A stretch of 64,000 nucleotides of DNA from Hofstenia miamia (GCA_004352715.1 SCFE01000074.1:470716-534715), one strand, 5' to 3'. Shown: positions 12,709 through 25,669, counted from the first letter of the stretch. Notes: generated from the letters alone by a model not told the origin. Translations and numbers: made by a program.

Positions 12709-14780
12709 CTAAAGAATAAGTAAAAATTTGAATAAATAATCAAAAAATTATTTGGAATTTTTGAAAATAACTCATAAATTTAAAATTAAAACACTACATG
12801 CTATCTATTAAGAGTAAAATTCTCAAGCCTACCAAAATTTATGTGGAATGTCTAAATACGTACTACTGACTGATTATGAAAATTAACAGGAACAAAATTT
12901 CAAGTTGTTCAATATGAAAAAACGAAATATTCCGAAATTTTGGTGGTTCCAGATAGTAAAAAATTTGGATGGGAAGTATGGCAGGCCTGAACTAGCAAAA
13001 TGATTATTGCGAAATCGGAGTTTCTAAATAGCCTTTTCGGCAGTGGGATTACTAATTTTTGCACAATATATTACTTTATTAACCACATTTGCAACACGGG
13101 GATTGATCCCGCCCCTAGAAAAGTTTCTAAATTCTAGATTTTCGAAAATCCCAATATGTCTGTGCTTTCCTGGCCTTTACGTTTATTGATTGACAAGTAT
13201 TTTGACCAAATTTGAAGAAATTTCACCCACTCGTTTCCTCACTATAAGACTTTTGTCAACAATATTATGAAAATGTTGATTATGGTATGTTGCTATTTTA
13301 ATGATACTACATCATTCAACTCTACCAATTGAAAAAGTGCAAAACCTCAAAACAAACCACCCATTTTGCACTACCATCAACATCATAATGACGTACGAAA
13401 TTTCATAGACAACTTTTTAGTAGAAAAATTGAATAAGCCCCCAAGTGACTTCAACCGATAAAAAAATCATGTGGCAAATACGGTTAATAAATGTATGAAA
13501 TTTGAATGATTTACATCTCAAAAGAATTCAGATATCGAATTCCACTTGGGAATTTTCTAAATAAAATTAGCAGTTATCCTGCAATTGGGGCGACAAACTG
13601 AAGTAGTAATTACAATTTTTTGATAGCTACTGCCACTCAGTAAAAAAGAAAGAGATGAAAAATGATTTTTTAACTCTCCGAAACCTCCTGGGATATTAAC
13701 TTTGTAATGAAAAATCTATGATGGATAGCTATCAATATTTTACCGTATTGCTTTTCCGTATCAATAGAAAAACATCGTATGCAATTCAAACGAATTCAAC
13801 AACAAAAAAACGTGTATATAAACACACAAATTACTTCGATACAATGAAAGTGGGATTACTAGGTACTTTATGCAGTTGCAGATTTCCAGTCAGTACAGAC
13901 ATCCGGTTAACACTCGGGTGTGTTGTTAACATTTGTAAATTAGGTCGATTTTCTAAGGGTATTAGCTGTTTTTATAAAAATAAAAACGCAGAAAAGGAGT
14001 CCTTCGATAAATATACAGGTACATAAATCAATACAGATATTAGATGTGAAAAGCAAAAAAAAGCAATGAATATTTTATACTCACTTCTGAATAATTCGAA
14101 AACAGTTATTTGGAAACCAATCATGCAAAATGAAAGATATAAATCAACGGTCAGGAGACTTCTGATTTTATTTGAATGAAAAAAATATTCCATACAGCAC
14201 TGATGATAATAAAGAAGAAACGACAGCAAATAAAATAAAAATTCAACCAAACAAAGTTTTCAAAACAACTTGTAATCAACAACGTCTTAGTGAGTTTTGA
14301 TGTCACAATCTCTACTTGGCCGTTTAATGCTTGCAAAAACTGATACATTTAAAAAATGTTAGTCAAACACTCACCGAAGAACACTCAATGTTTAAAGACG
14401 ACGTATTATGGAACATAAGCATACATAGTGCAAAACAAGCGAACTATTTTATATCATCCATTAAACATTCTATCTTAAATTTGGTATATTTGTTTTATGC
14501 TTTTCTGTTCTATTTATATGCTCATTGAATTATGATTATTAAAGTAGAGATTTGGTTCTGTTACCGGGAATTCTTGAAATTCAGTTCAGTCCAGTTTGGC
14601 CTAGAAAATTACAAATTGGCCGATGCAGTAATCGAATAATGGGTTAATGTGTTCCTTAACTAGTGACGTGTAGTAACAAAGAAAAAATTTCATACGATGT
14701 TTCTTCAATTTCAGTCCTAATAATTAAGAGATTACAGTTTAGAAGGCAGAAGACAGAAAGATAATACCATAAGAAGATAC
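12709..14780. other. Copy A intron, first part, no gene recognised
   Basis: A short GC-rich segment near 13096-13125 (minus strand GGCGGGATCAATCCCCG) recalls a tRNA T-arm and may be a SINE relic. Frames at 13718-14026 and 13972-14250 overlap on opposite strands without family signature. Confidence 0.4.
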
Positions 14781-14970
14781 GAGCAAGATCGTTAAGAATC
14801 TTTTAGACGACGCATAGACAAAAAACTATCTTGGAATAATCATGCAAAATCTGCATCAAGAATTGGAAATCTAAAAACAAATCCATCGTTTCTTCTTCAA
14901 TTCAATACAACACCTAAAATATTACAAAACAATAGACAGTGGGAAACGCTTCAAAGATTCCTATTGTTGT
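14780..14970 (+). pseudogene. LINE reverse transcriptase fragment
   Basis: The plus strand reads KLSWNNHAKSASRIGNLKTN, which is the segment just downstream of the RT palm in CR1/jockey-type LINEs (L-W..H...I..K...+G.L). It is short and frame-broken on both sides. Confidence 0.5.
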
Positions 14971-17116
14971 AATTCTAGTCCTAATCGAACTTGACCGGGG
15001 TCGCGCGAGCGCATTCACTAAGTTTATCATAATTCAAATAGATTTTCCTTTTCTTGTTTGACTTTGTTCAAGCTTCTCTACAAGCAGTGCAATTTTTGTT
15101 GCAGAAGTAATTATAACGAGCAATGTGATATGATAAATTTAAAATATTTTGAATTCCTCCAATTTTCTAACTGTTACGGGTAAGCAAATGATTATGCAGG
15201 TGTATTTTGGCGGATTTACACATTCTATTTGTTACGATAATCCAGAAGTACTACTTATCCATCAATTAAAAACTTAAAAGTCAAGATGGATATGGGTAGG
15301 ATAGCCTATTAGAAGACAAGAAATTTGCGATAAAACTCCTCAACACTTTAAAATAGGTAAATCAGAAAAAATATTATCGACAATATAATAATGAACAATC
15401 CTGTATACCAATTCGATATTAATCCATGACAAAAAACCAAAGTGATTTTGACATATAGGAATAGAATATATTTTTCTTTTTAACTTAAATGTGAATATAG
15501 ATGCAACCAAGTAAGAGCTAATTTTTAAAGATCCGGTTAAAAACCGGTTAAGTAAAGAAGCAATCCGGTCCGGTTGATCCGCTTAAGGTATATTGGAACG
15601 CAGAGCACTGATAAAAATTAATAATTTTGTTGTAGGCATAATTTTATTGTGGTGGCATTTTATGAATCCAGCCAATGAAGAATCGCAAAAGATGGCCAAA
15701 TTAAATCTCTAATTGCACTTTAATGTGTACCAGTAATGTGTGTTCTAAATTGGATTGGACTTGAAAGCCAATGAACAACGACTCTTACAATATTTTGTGA
15801 AATTGACGTTCAGATTTGATTACTTTAGAGGATATTGCATACCTTGGAATAATTTAAATGTTGACATAAAACAAGAAAAGAATTATAAGATTTTCAAGAA
15901 TATTATCATTCATCCATTATTAAAACGGCAATCATTATTGGGCTTATCAAATCATTTTAAGAATGGAGAAAATGTCTATAACTTGTAGTACGCATGTATT
16001 TACATTCTTAGGTTGTCGTGTTTTATTCTGTGCACAGTTTGCCATAAAATCATTTTGACAATTTCTTAAGCGTTGAATATGAGCAACACGAAATAGAAAC
16101 TTTCCTTTAGTAAATAAACAGAAAGTTTAAATGCATCCTTTGGTAATTAAACTGCGTTTTGTGAAGCTTTAGCTGTTCATTTGAAAACTACGACAACAAG
16201 ACTAAAAAGATTTTATCTCTAAGCCCACATGCAATAAACGGTTAAAAATTGGATACGAAAAACCATCTAAACCATCTTCTATGGTAATCATAAAATCATG
16301 AAATGTAGAGAAGAAAATCAATGAAAAATGATGCTGAGAAAATTGAGAATGACAAGAAAAGGCATAGACAACTACAATTTATTTATTTGGGTTACAAATT
16401 ACTTGTAAATTTAAGTGACAACCAATTTTTTTTTGCAGTGGAATTAAAGAAATGAATTATAGGAAAGTTTTAGGAGAATAAGTTTTTATATTGTAAAACA
16501 AACTATGAATTTAAAGGAGCAGCACCCCTTAATCTTGTAAAGTCGCTTGGAAAATGTATTACAAAATGTAAATGTATTTTTCGCGTCAATCCTGGAATTT
16601 AAACACATATTCGAGAGAGTGATAAAGGTGCATTAAAAAATTCAATATCTTGAATTAGTCAAAGCGATGTTCCAAAATATATATTGAAATTAAAATTTTT
16701 GTAAAACAGTGTTTTCAATTATGTTCTTCAATAACATTGGTTCAATTTTAGCAAACATACGAAACGCAAACTTGTCACACAACTTTCTAAATTTAATAAA
16801 ACTATTTTAAAACATTTAAGGCTTCGAGGTGGTGGGTAAAATAGTCCAACTACAATTAAGCAACTATTTGCACAAAGGAATATTTAAATTTGATCTATAG
16901 TACAGCGTTATCTAAGAAATGAAAAAGTTTTCCCTTTTCTTCATATATAAAACCAGCCCATATGCAAGCGAAATCTCAAGAACTCCCAAGTATGTCCTCA
17001 AAAGTAGTCATAAAAATGATTTTAAAGAAATATATAAAAGTAATTAGCTCTGAATGGTTAGATGACAAATCACTTGAAACTCATGTCAATTGAGAGTACA
17101 TAAACACTGTACGAAC
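14970..17116. other. Copy A intron, remainder, no gene recognised
   Basis: The stretch contains a small cluster of CCGGTT/AACCGG words at 15533-15575 that could form hairpins. A 77-codon frame at 15755-15988 has no recognised family. I see no other structure. Confidence 0.4.
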
Positions 17117-17301
17117 CTGTTCAGAGTAGGGTACTATAACACAAACGGCTCTGAATCAAATCTATTCCATTCATGCGACCAATTTTCCTTAAGCCATCTA
17201 ATTTGATCAATAACTTCATAACATTCAGCTAGGTTAAAGAAAGACGTTCCGTTTCGATTCAAACGGGTTTGACCGTCAACATGAGCGAAAAATAGCGAAT
17301 A
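17117..17301 (-). pseudogene. Copy A exon with VPYSEQ motif, frameshifted by a 4-nt loss
   Basis: The exon reads YSLFFAHVDG...NLAECYEVIDQIRWLKENW...EWNRFDSE, then runs into a stop. In another frame it continues VCVIVPYSEQ up to a CAG|GTTCGT donor. The copy B exon (61032-61220) reads the same protein without a break and is 189 nt against 185 nt here. The 4 missing nt lie at about 17146-17156, between the codons for F and V. In HELZ helicases this region is the Y-N-x-A-E helix followed by the TPY..Q motif of RecA domain 2. Unless the base calls are wrong, copy A cannot make motifs V and VI in frame. Confidence 0.82.
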
Positions 17302-18880
17302 CTTTAAATCTAGAAATACATCAGCTAAATTTATATTCTGCTACGAAAATATTGAATAACACCCGATGCGATAGCAATTAACTAACATGTGTTAAATATT
17401 CAAATATTCATGTATTAAAATATTAGTCACAAATCAATGATTAATGTAATACAATATTTCAGAAGGCAGGGCGGGCTGAAATAAAAAAGAGCGTAGAAAA
17501 GTAAAAAAAACTATCAGTCAGAACATATTTTGTGTGAAACAATGCACAAAGAACAGACGCAGTTGGACAATAATATAGCAGAACACCTTGAATAATAAAA
17601 AATATTGCCTGGATTAGTCATTATATAAGTTTTTAAAGAAAAAATATATATTTACATGTTCAAGTAAAAAAAGTGGCGCAACAAAAACATGAATTTCTAT
17701 TACATCAAAAACAATATATAAAACAAAAAGCACATAAATGGAATCGCCACTTTTCTGTTGTTACCATCTAATTTCTGTTTAATCGACTAATTGTTCTAAT
17801 TTCCTCGAAACAGCATGATAAAAATGTAGCTCATCAAATTGTGTAGCTCAGAAATTGAGTTTTGCGATTGCAGGACATTTCGCCTTAATTTAGCAGATAT
17901 TCTGGATTTTCATTTCCACGGAGCTTACAGTATCTACGAAACATTCTCTATAGGGCTAAGGGCTAAGATAGGGTGAATTGGGTAGCCACTAAAGAACTTG
18001 ACTATGAGATTGGCTAAAATAGTCGTTGGTCACTCGTGAAGTGTGAAACGTCGTCCCATCTTGCTGGATAATCCCGGAATTGGGAAAAAGAGAGTTTGCA
18101 TAACTGACAAAATCATTTATAATTTGGCAATATTTTTGACTGTTTATCGTTCCCAAACTACCTCGTTATGAAAGTGCTCCTCAGACCAGGTTTAAAATTT
18201 TTTGGGAATTAAAAAATTTAACTGTGTTCCAGTGGGTTTGAAAGACACTTTTCGTCTGTCGTAGAAATAATGAAAACGGTAGTTTATACCCAGTTAGTTG
18301 TAAATTTTTTTCAATTTTTAAAAGCTTCAGCTTTCTTCATATAGACCTCTGCATTGTAAACGTATTGATATTCTGGTGGCATATGCATTTTTTAACGTTG
18401 GAGACTGAAAACATGGGATATGTTTCAGAACAAAAAAATGATTGTGATTTTTCTAGGTCGTCCACTTTCTCACGAGTGATCCACCACTTTGCAAAATTTT
18501 AAGCAATGTTGAAATGTTCGTAAATCATTTTAGACATAGTATATAAATAATCTCAATCCTTTGTCAAATTATTATAAAGATCTTGAAGTCTAAAGCGTTT
18601 AGCTTGTAAATTCATTTTTGATGCTTATTATCAGAAATAGAAAGACCACGAAGCACAAGCCTGAAGACTATTAACACACTCTTGTGAAGACGTTAAATAA
18701 AAGATGTTTTACAAAATTAGCACAAAAATGTACGGGAAAATACCACTTTTTGACTAAAACTATTACGCACGTAGAAAAAATGCAGAAGGCAAGAGGCAAC
18801 ATTTAGACAAGATATAAAGAATTGCTAGATGAAAGAGTTTGTGAATTCCAGTTAAAATTTCAATTTGATTGATGAATGGG
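17302..18880. other. Copy A intron, no gene recognised
   Basis: The minus strand between 17900 and 18250 has broken frames with a faint transposase-like look, but I cannot name a family. The rest is AT-rich sequence without visible structure. Confidence 0.4.
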
Positions 18881-19990
18881 AAGCGTAAAAGAAGAGATGT
18901 AAAATTTAAATTGATGTTGGAGTGGAGAAATAAAATTTTGATGAAAACTTCTTGATCTTTTCCATATTATGTAGAGTCCAGTTCTGCGAGTTAGAAATAG
19001 TGATGCCAAGATCTTTCCCTTGTGATTTCAATGTAATAACAAATTTATCAATGCCAAGAGATGGAGTAGAAAGTGAGTGTGAAGATTTAATAAAAATCCC
19101 TCCAATTTAGAAAAATTGAAAATAAGGTAATTCGTAAGAGACCAAGTGGCTGTCCATTCACAAAACGACTGAATACAGATAAGAATATTCTAGTATCATT
19201 TGCATAGAACATGCAACAAGACAAAGAGTAGAAGTGGATGAAATAAGGTCATTGATTAATATCAGGAAAACAAGCGGCCCTAGGATATAAACAAAGGCTG
19301 AGGAAGGATGAATCCCAGTTGAAAGCAGATAATTTGAGAAACACTATTGAACGCTTTTTCAAAAGAGAATATTTGATATGTTTAATAGGAAGTCTTAGAA
19401 GTAAGAGTTAGAATTACAATGAAGGCAACCAATTTGATGTTTATAGAAAAATGTGCAAACGAAAGGATAAATATTGATTAGTAGGAGGAGTAAGGATTTT
19501 TTAATAGATTCTTCCAGTTATCTATATGTGGATGACTGTGCCTGCGTTACCAATGCGGTTGAGAAAAGTGAACAGAAGAGGAAGTAAAGATGTATGTTAC
19601 TTAACAAAATTGGAGGAAGATCATCAAAGCTAGTCGAATGTGATGTAATTGACTTTATAAGAGAGGAGAGAAGATGGTATGAAGAGTAAGGAAAGATTAA
19701 CTCATTTATAATATAAGACTAAGAATTATAATTTTTACTATGAACCACAAAGTGGGAGGCCGATGAAAAAATAGAGAAGAAATATTCATTAAATAAGTTT
19801 GCAATAGATGATGGAGAGAATCCTTATTTATCATTGAATTCAACAACAGTAGGAAAACTGTGACTGCAAGAAATACTTTTAATCAGATTAAAAGTAGAAT
19901 ACAGGGTAGGTTATTGGACAAAACATGATAGAAAACATACTGTCTAACTTGCTTGTATTTAAGATATTAGCATATAGGTAGGAAAGTGTG
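18880..19990 (-). pseudogene. CR1/jockey-type LINE reverse transcriptase remnant
   Basis: In the minus direction the sequence reads, through several frame changes, IANLFNEYFFSIF (linker before RT), a diverged FDDLPPILL, KAFNSVSQI (motif 2, usually KAFDSV.H), then ILGPLVFLILINDLI (motif 3, usually VLGPLLFLIYINDL) and DLGITISN..NWTLH (post-palm). The F-A-D-D box is replaced by a degenerate MQMILEY segment. This is an old, dead LINE copy in an intron of copy A, on the same strand as the gene. Confidence 0.72.
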
Positions 19991-21166
19991 GATTGAAGAA
20001 AGGATATACTAACGGGGTTAGCATGTAAATGCTTAAAGCTGATTGCAAAGATTTACAGGATGTGAGGAAAAAAAGAAGAGAAGAAATGCTTTGAATGTCG
20101 TTTACGTGGTATGAAAAGAAAACAGCATGATATTTATACTTAAAACACTAAAATGAAATCATTTGATTGACACATCGTAAGTGGCAAGTATATAAGCAAC
20201 AGGCGTAACAATAAATTGCTATTAAAGTATAAATTAGATAATTGTATGAACATTAAAACAAAAAATATGTATAAATATTTGTGCATGGGGACAGTAGTTA
20301 AAATGAATCAAATAAAGTTTTTCCCCATTGTTTTTTTACTTGAACATATACGTGTTTGATATATTTTTCATCTTTTGCATTAGTGATAGCCTGTTTTGCG
20401 TTAAGAATAGAATTAAAAGCGCAAATATACATGTAATAACTTGTAAGCATTAACTATTCCCATAGCATCATCATATTGGTAAAGTGTTGAAAACTATTAG
20501 CAACTAGACTTTCAACTCTACTACTTCACAGAATGGAAAATTTACTGCTTATTTACGCTTAACCAACCCGCACCAAAGCTTGTAGCAAAATAAAATTTGC
20601 ACCTGTAAATAGTACATACTTGCAACGTGTGTGCGCAAAATACAAATGAACAGAAAACCTTTATAATTATAATGCAGTTTAAGTTCCCATTGGAAAAGCA
20701 GATATCTATTCACGAAAGCACGTGGTTAGAATATTGTGCGCCATATTTTCCGCCTAATAATACTGAAGGCCGATCTTACTTAGAAATAAAAAAATGATAT
20801 GCGATATCTAATTGTGATAGTGAACGATTCAAAATCAATATTGATTAATTGACAACAAAACAATTTTCAAATAGATTAATTGATCAGATAGCTTCGGTTA
20901 ATTGCCAATTACTGAAAGTCTTATCGTACTTCTTTTTCAATGTATTTAGCTTGCATCAAGGCAAAGAATTTGTTCGTCGTAATGTTTCTTGATTTAATTG
21001 CAAGCTCCTTGTACACAGTTACGTAAATTACTATCAATCCATGTCGCGCAAATACTCCAATATATATAAACAGCCATAGCCAACCAAGAAAAACCTATTT
21101 GTTCATTTCAGATACAGACAACAAAATATCACAAGCGGAAAGAGTTAAATTGCATTAAGTAGCGTA

Positions 21167-22059
21167 ATTCGGGGCAAAACGAGACAGCGGGGAAGATGAG
21201 ACACTTTCAGAAGAGGAGCCGTAAGATCTCTGCGGTGGAGCGCAGGTTGGTAAAATCATTTCTAAAAACCGTGATCACTTTTACTTGACATAATTAAATC
21301 CATTTTTAAGTATTTGCGTGCGCTATTGTTTCGAATTATAGCAATGCTTCTTGGTAAACAACACAATTCAGAAAATTCTTTGACTCTGTTAAATTTTAAT
21401 ACATCATTAGACGTCGTTTTTCTTCCCTGATTCGATTATTCCTGTGCTGCACCAAGACTAGAAAGTTGTCAAAGTAAGTAATTAAGTTTACTAGACCAAG
21501 GGAATGTGGGAAAGATGAGACAGCTAAAAGTCCAACCCATGTACCTTGTCTTTTTGCTAAATAAATGAAACATTATGGACCTGACACCTGTCAAAAGCAC
21601 TAGGAATAAGTGTGAGTCTTTCCTCTTGTAAGGCTCATTCAAATTTTTTGTTTGGTAGAAAATAAAATAAAAAGATTCTTATTTCTAATTTCTATGTTTA
21701 GCTTAATTTTGTAAATAGGGCTAATAACAGAGTTTGTCTTAAATTTTTTAGGTAATTCCATTGATTTTTATTCATTCTAGACTGATTATTATTTCATTTT
21801 AAGTCGGTTGCATAGCACCTTACTTTATTAAAATTAGGATGTCTCATTTTACCCCACCTGCTGGGAAGCAGGAGACATTTGAGTAGCTTACTTCTTGACG
21901 GTCTAGGGTATCTTTTTAACACCATAATCTTATTTAATTAGTTTTTACTTCATAGTTCTGTTTGTACTCTTACATATTTCAGTGAAAAGTTCTTGATATA
22001 ATTTCAAAGTTGACTCATATTTCACTTCAAACCCTTAAGTGCCTCGTTTTGCCCCGAAT
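21167..22059. mobile_element. Non-autonomous DNA transposon with 17-bp perfect inverted ends (pogo-like)
   Basis: The left end ATTCGGGGCAAAACGAG (21167-21183) is repeated exactly in inverse at the right end (22043-22059). Internally there are further variants of the same word, such as GGGAAGATGAGACA near 21190 and GGGAAAGATGAGACAG near 21508. Ends of the GGGGCAAAA-GAGAC type with TA-rich targets are typical of pogo/Tigger-like elements. There is no transposase frame, so the 0.9-kb copy is a MITE-like derivative. Confidence 0.68.
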
Positions 22060-22279
22060 AACCCTAAACGAGAACGCAAATTCGTATATGCGACAAGTAG
22101 CAATATCAAATAAATGTTGGGGAAGGCATTTGCGGCAAACAAATAATTCGACAGAAATGCAGAGGGCAAAACATTTTTATCACGTAGATTATCATAATTG
22201 TGAATAGAATCAAGATTCATCCCAGCAGAAGCTTGCATTAATCGTCTCACAAGCTGAGGAAGTTCTCGTGGAGAGATTG

Positions 22280-23120
22280 GGTAATTATGTGTGTGAAACC
22301 GTTCAATTTCAAGTAAGAGACTATTCGAAGCTCAAAGTAATCTGTATTAAAACATGAGTGGTGTCGCAAAATTGGAGAGCAAAATCACACAAATTTTATT
22401 GGGAAAAATGTGCAGTAATCATGGTGGATGAAGCAAAAGTAGTGGACATTATCTTGCTATATTTACCAAGTACTTAAGACGACTCTTCTCATGGCTAATC
22501 TTCATGTTCACTTCCATTATTCCCCTCACCTGAGACAAAACCACAGACTCAAAAGAGCACATGTCTATAATTTAATATTCTATGGACTAATACAAACTAA
22601 AACTGGTTGATATTGTTGCAATTAGTGCTGATAATTGTGAACTAAATAAATTAACCGGAATAAAAATCGAAATTTTTTGATTGGATGTGCTTCCCATCGC
22701 TTCAATCTTGCAGCAAACCACTTTCTTGAACACTACAGAAGAGCTTTTGAACAAATTCTTTATTTAATGGGCAAATCAAAAATCCAAAATTTGGTGCAAA
22801 ACAGCAAATAAACGCCTTTGAATTCACTCTAATGAAACATACCTCGTGGAAACAGCACCAATTTTGAAATGAAATCTCCTTTTTATAGCTGTTCCGAACT
22901 GAACACTGTGGTTTTTAGTCGACTTGAAGAGCAAACTCACAATTGGACAATTGGGCAGACCATCTTAAGACATACATTGAAAAATTATTGAGAAATTTCC
23001 CGAAACAAATCACTACTTGGCAGCAGATGAAATTATTGCAATAAGTTCCGCGTTGGAAAAATCAGTCGTGAAATTTCAAAATGAAGACAAAAATAAATGT
23101 TCATAATATTTTTTTAAATA
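22280..23120 (+). pseudogene. hAT transposase fossil
   Basis: The plus strand contains GCASHRFNLAANHFLEHY (22685-22738), the C-x2-H-R-x-N-L-A signature found in the RNase H-like core of hAT transposases. It is followed by MGKSK and, after stops, by a segment ending near a TFEM-like element. Stops and frame changes are frequent, so the protein is dead. No terminal repeats were found. Confidence 0.62.
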
Positions 23121-24094
23121 ATGAAAAAATGTTGTAAAAAATTGTAAAACTTGCGACAATCGTCGATAAATTGGCCGAAAGCTGTTCATGGCCTTTCTTT
23201 TCGTATGGAATTAATGTATTCTATTTGTTATCAAGCACTTGGTCAAAGTCCTAATGGAAACTGAAAACAACGGGGCAAAATACAATAATATGCACCCACC
23301 AAGTTCCAGCATTTTTGTTCCGTGATTTTGAAGTCTGCAGTTAAATTGTAAGCCATCAATTATTGAGGCTTGTTGTGAAATCCGAAATCCTGGAAATAAT
23401 TACTGCGAAGTTTTTAATGTATTTTGAGAAAATGTTTCATCATCGACAATTCCTTACGTCTGAACTCTTTCAGTTTTTTTAGCGTTCTTATAAATTTTAA
23501 ATCCCATAATTATAATTTGCTGTTGTTTAGGGCATTTTGACATTCACTAAGAAATTTTTCACGAACAAACCTTCTCACCCTCTAACAGGTCTTTGCGTCT
23601 CCCAATGTCCCGTCATTTATTCATTCTAATTTATATATTTTAATACGACTCAAATCCTCATAATACGCTGCTTGTGTAACAATTTTAGACGATCACTTTA
23701 GAGACTATTTACTATCAAATGTATAACGTCCTTAATCATACTTAAAGGAACAAAAAACTCGAAAAAATCATTTTCATGATAATTTGGGACATTGTCAAAT
23801 TATGTTACAACATACACAGTAAGTAATATTTTACGATTGTAACATAATAAGTAGAACATGATGCTAAACATCAACGCAAGCACACATTGTTATGTTTATA
23901 TATACAGTATAATCTCGGATTCACGTCAATTTTGAGTTGATTTTTTCTACAATAAGTGATGTTAATGCGATTTGATGTTGCCTAGCATCAGCTCAACAAT
24001 TACTGTTAATTTAGTACTAGTTGTTTATCAAATTGTGAAATATTCCAAAGTCTGGTAGAGTGGAATGTAAACTTCGGATATAAAATAAAATTAC

Positions 24095-24321
24095 CTGAAT
24101 GAGGAGCAACTCTTTCTGGAGCATTGATTACATAATCCTTGTATATGTTTGCTTTCAAAAAATCCAAAATAGATTGACTGTTTCTGTAGTTGTTAAAGTG
24201 ACTGCGTAATCACTGAATAGCTTTTCTTTTTGATAAACGTCACGCAAACATTCCAAAATGGTAGTATTAAATTTGTATTGCCTCGCAAGTCTAAACATCA
24301 ACAGATAAACTCCATTTTGCA
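24095..24321 (-). pseudogene. Copy A exon with the NYR motif, not readable in one frame
   Basis: After a CAAAG acceptor the exon reads VQNGVYLLMFRLARQYKFN and on to DYAVTL in one frame. It then needs a shift to read NNYRNSQSILDFLKANIYKDY up to a TTCAG|GTAATT donor. L..NYRS..I+D is the conserved motif of HELZ/MOV10 helicases at the start of RecA domain 2. The switch looks like loss of one A in TTAAACAAC. The exon also does not match the phase 0 left by the previous exon (32991-33228) or needed by the next (17117-17301). At least one indel must have occurred. Copy B's equivalent lies outside the window. Confidence 0.66.
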
Positions 24322-25468
24322 CTTTGCCACAATATGCGAAATCAACCAAATTAAAAAAATAAATTATGCTAACAGTCCTTTTACAAACTATTTACAATCG
24401 ACTTAAGCAAAAAAATAAGAAATGCATGTGTTTAGGCATTTTTACAAATGATCTATTACGATAGACAGTGAGTGGTATCGTAGCATAAAAGGCATGGGTT
24501 TCAATATTTTCTTTGAAAATTCTCAAATTTTTTAAAAAATTTCTGTGATTTGCACATGTTAATGAGATTTCCACACTATTATGCATATTTGCATAAAAAA
24601 TTATTTAGTAATTCGCTTTACTTGCATGCCTAATGTTATGGTTCGCAATTATACATTTTTAAACAGCTAAGGACATACAGTTGATGCAGTTGGGCACCAG
24701 TGATTTTTGATGCGTTCATAATTTTCGTAATAGTAAGGCAAAAGAATTAAGCTTCATATAGAAATTCAAACCAATATTTAAAAGAAACTAAGGAATGCAT
24801 GAGTAAGCGTTCAATTGCATGTATATTAATACACACAAATATTGCATGCTAAAGATTTCTATAATATACAAGAACAGATTTTTAGAAAACTTCTGAATAA
24901 TTATCAAACAAACTACTTAGGCTAAAAAATATTCCGTAAAAAATGAGGTTAGCCTCCTCGTTTCAAAAATCTTATATCTGCCTCTGACTCAGACGATCAT
25001 GGATCTCTAAACTAGAATTCAATAACTATGTTATTCTTTTTAAAAAAATATAGCGCATTTACGTTTCAATCTAATATTTTATTTTTGCATGGGTCAAGTT
25101 TTCGGTTAGTAACATATACTTTGTTAGTGGCATGCTTTTCTAAAATTAAGTCTTAAAATTAAGTCTTTTACCTCGAATTTGCTGTATAGTGAAATTTTAA
25201 GAAACTCCTGCCCAGTAGAATATTTATTGAAAAATTCGTTGGGAATAATATTTCCACACGTAATTTAAAAAGGAAATCAATAATTCCTGAGATTTTAACA
25301 AAAAATGTATTATATCACACCTAACCAACAAGAAGCTAAATTCATAATGGCTAAGACCATCATAGCTATGGCCAATAATTAACTGATTATGGTATTTAAG
25401 TAACATGTCTGGCCAACGAGATTCAGTATAACCTAACATGTTCAGCATAATAATTTCTATATATATAT

Positions 25469-25471
25469 NNN
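25469..25471. other. Three-base assembly gap next to (TA)n
   Basis: Three Ns follow a TATATATAT run and sit directly before the 2A-like LINE segment. They may hide a misjoin, because the LINE is cut exactly there. Confidence 0.8.
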
Positions 25472-25669
25472 CGGCGACATAGAAACAAATCCTGGTCCTA
25501 TTCTAAATGAGTCCGAAATTGAACACGAATTAAAAAACTATTATAATAACATTAAATATATATACCTTAACACTAGAAGCCTTAATTCAAGTAGAAATGA
25601 TTTCTTAAAGTTGATTACAAAAATTGGAAAAAATGCAATTTTCTTAATTACAGAAACTTGGCTTAAGCC
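25472..25669 (+). pseudogene. LINE ORF2 N-terminus: 2A-like peptide and start of the AP endonuclease
   Basis: The frame opens with GDIETNPGP (25473-25499), which matches the D-x-E-x-N-P-G-P consensus of 2A ribosome-skipping peptides. It continues to NTRSLNSSRNDFLKLI (the N-x-R-S-L opening of an APE-type endonuclease) and FLITETWLKPG (the T-E-T-W-L element). 2A-like peptides are known at the N-terminus of some APE-type LINEs of invertebrates, where they separate the upstream protein during translation. The copy is cut at the left by a gap and at the right by the end of a Tc1 element. Confidence 0.78.

Noticed and set aside
13090-13130. GGCGGGATCAATCCCCG T-arm-like hairpin on the minus strand
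   Set aside because: The rest of a tRNA cloverleaf is absent. It may be a SINE remnant but cannot be supported.
24155-24349. Minus-strand frame starting MVDFAYCGKV, resembling the end of a BTB domain
   Set aside because: Downstream in the same exon the NYR helicase motif follows after a one-base shift, and the segment fits the HELZ order between motif III and the VPYSEQ exon. The MVDFAYCGK part lies in the intron before the acceptor.
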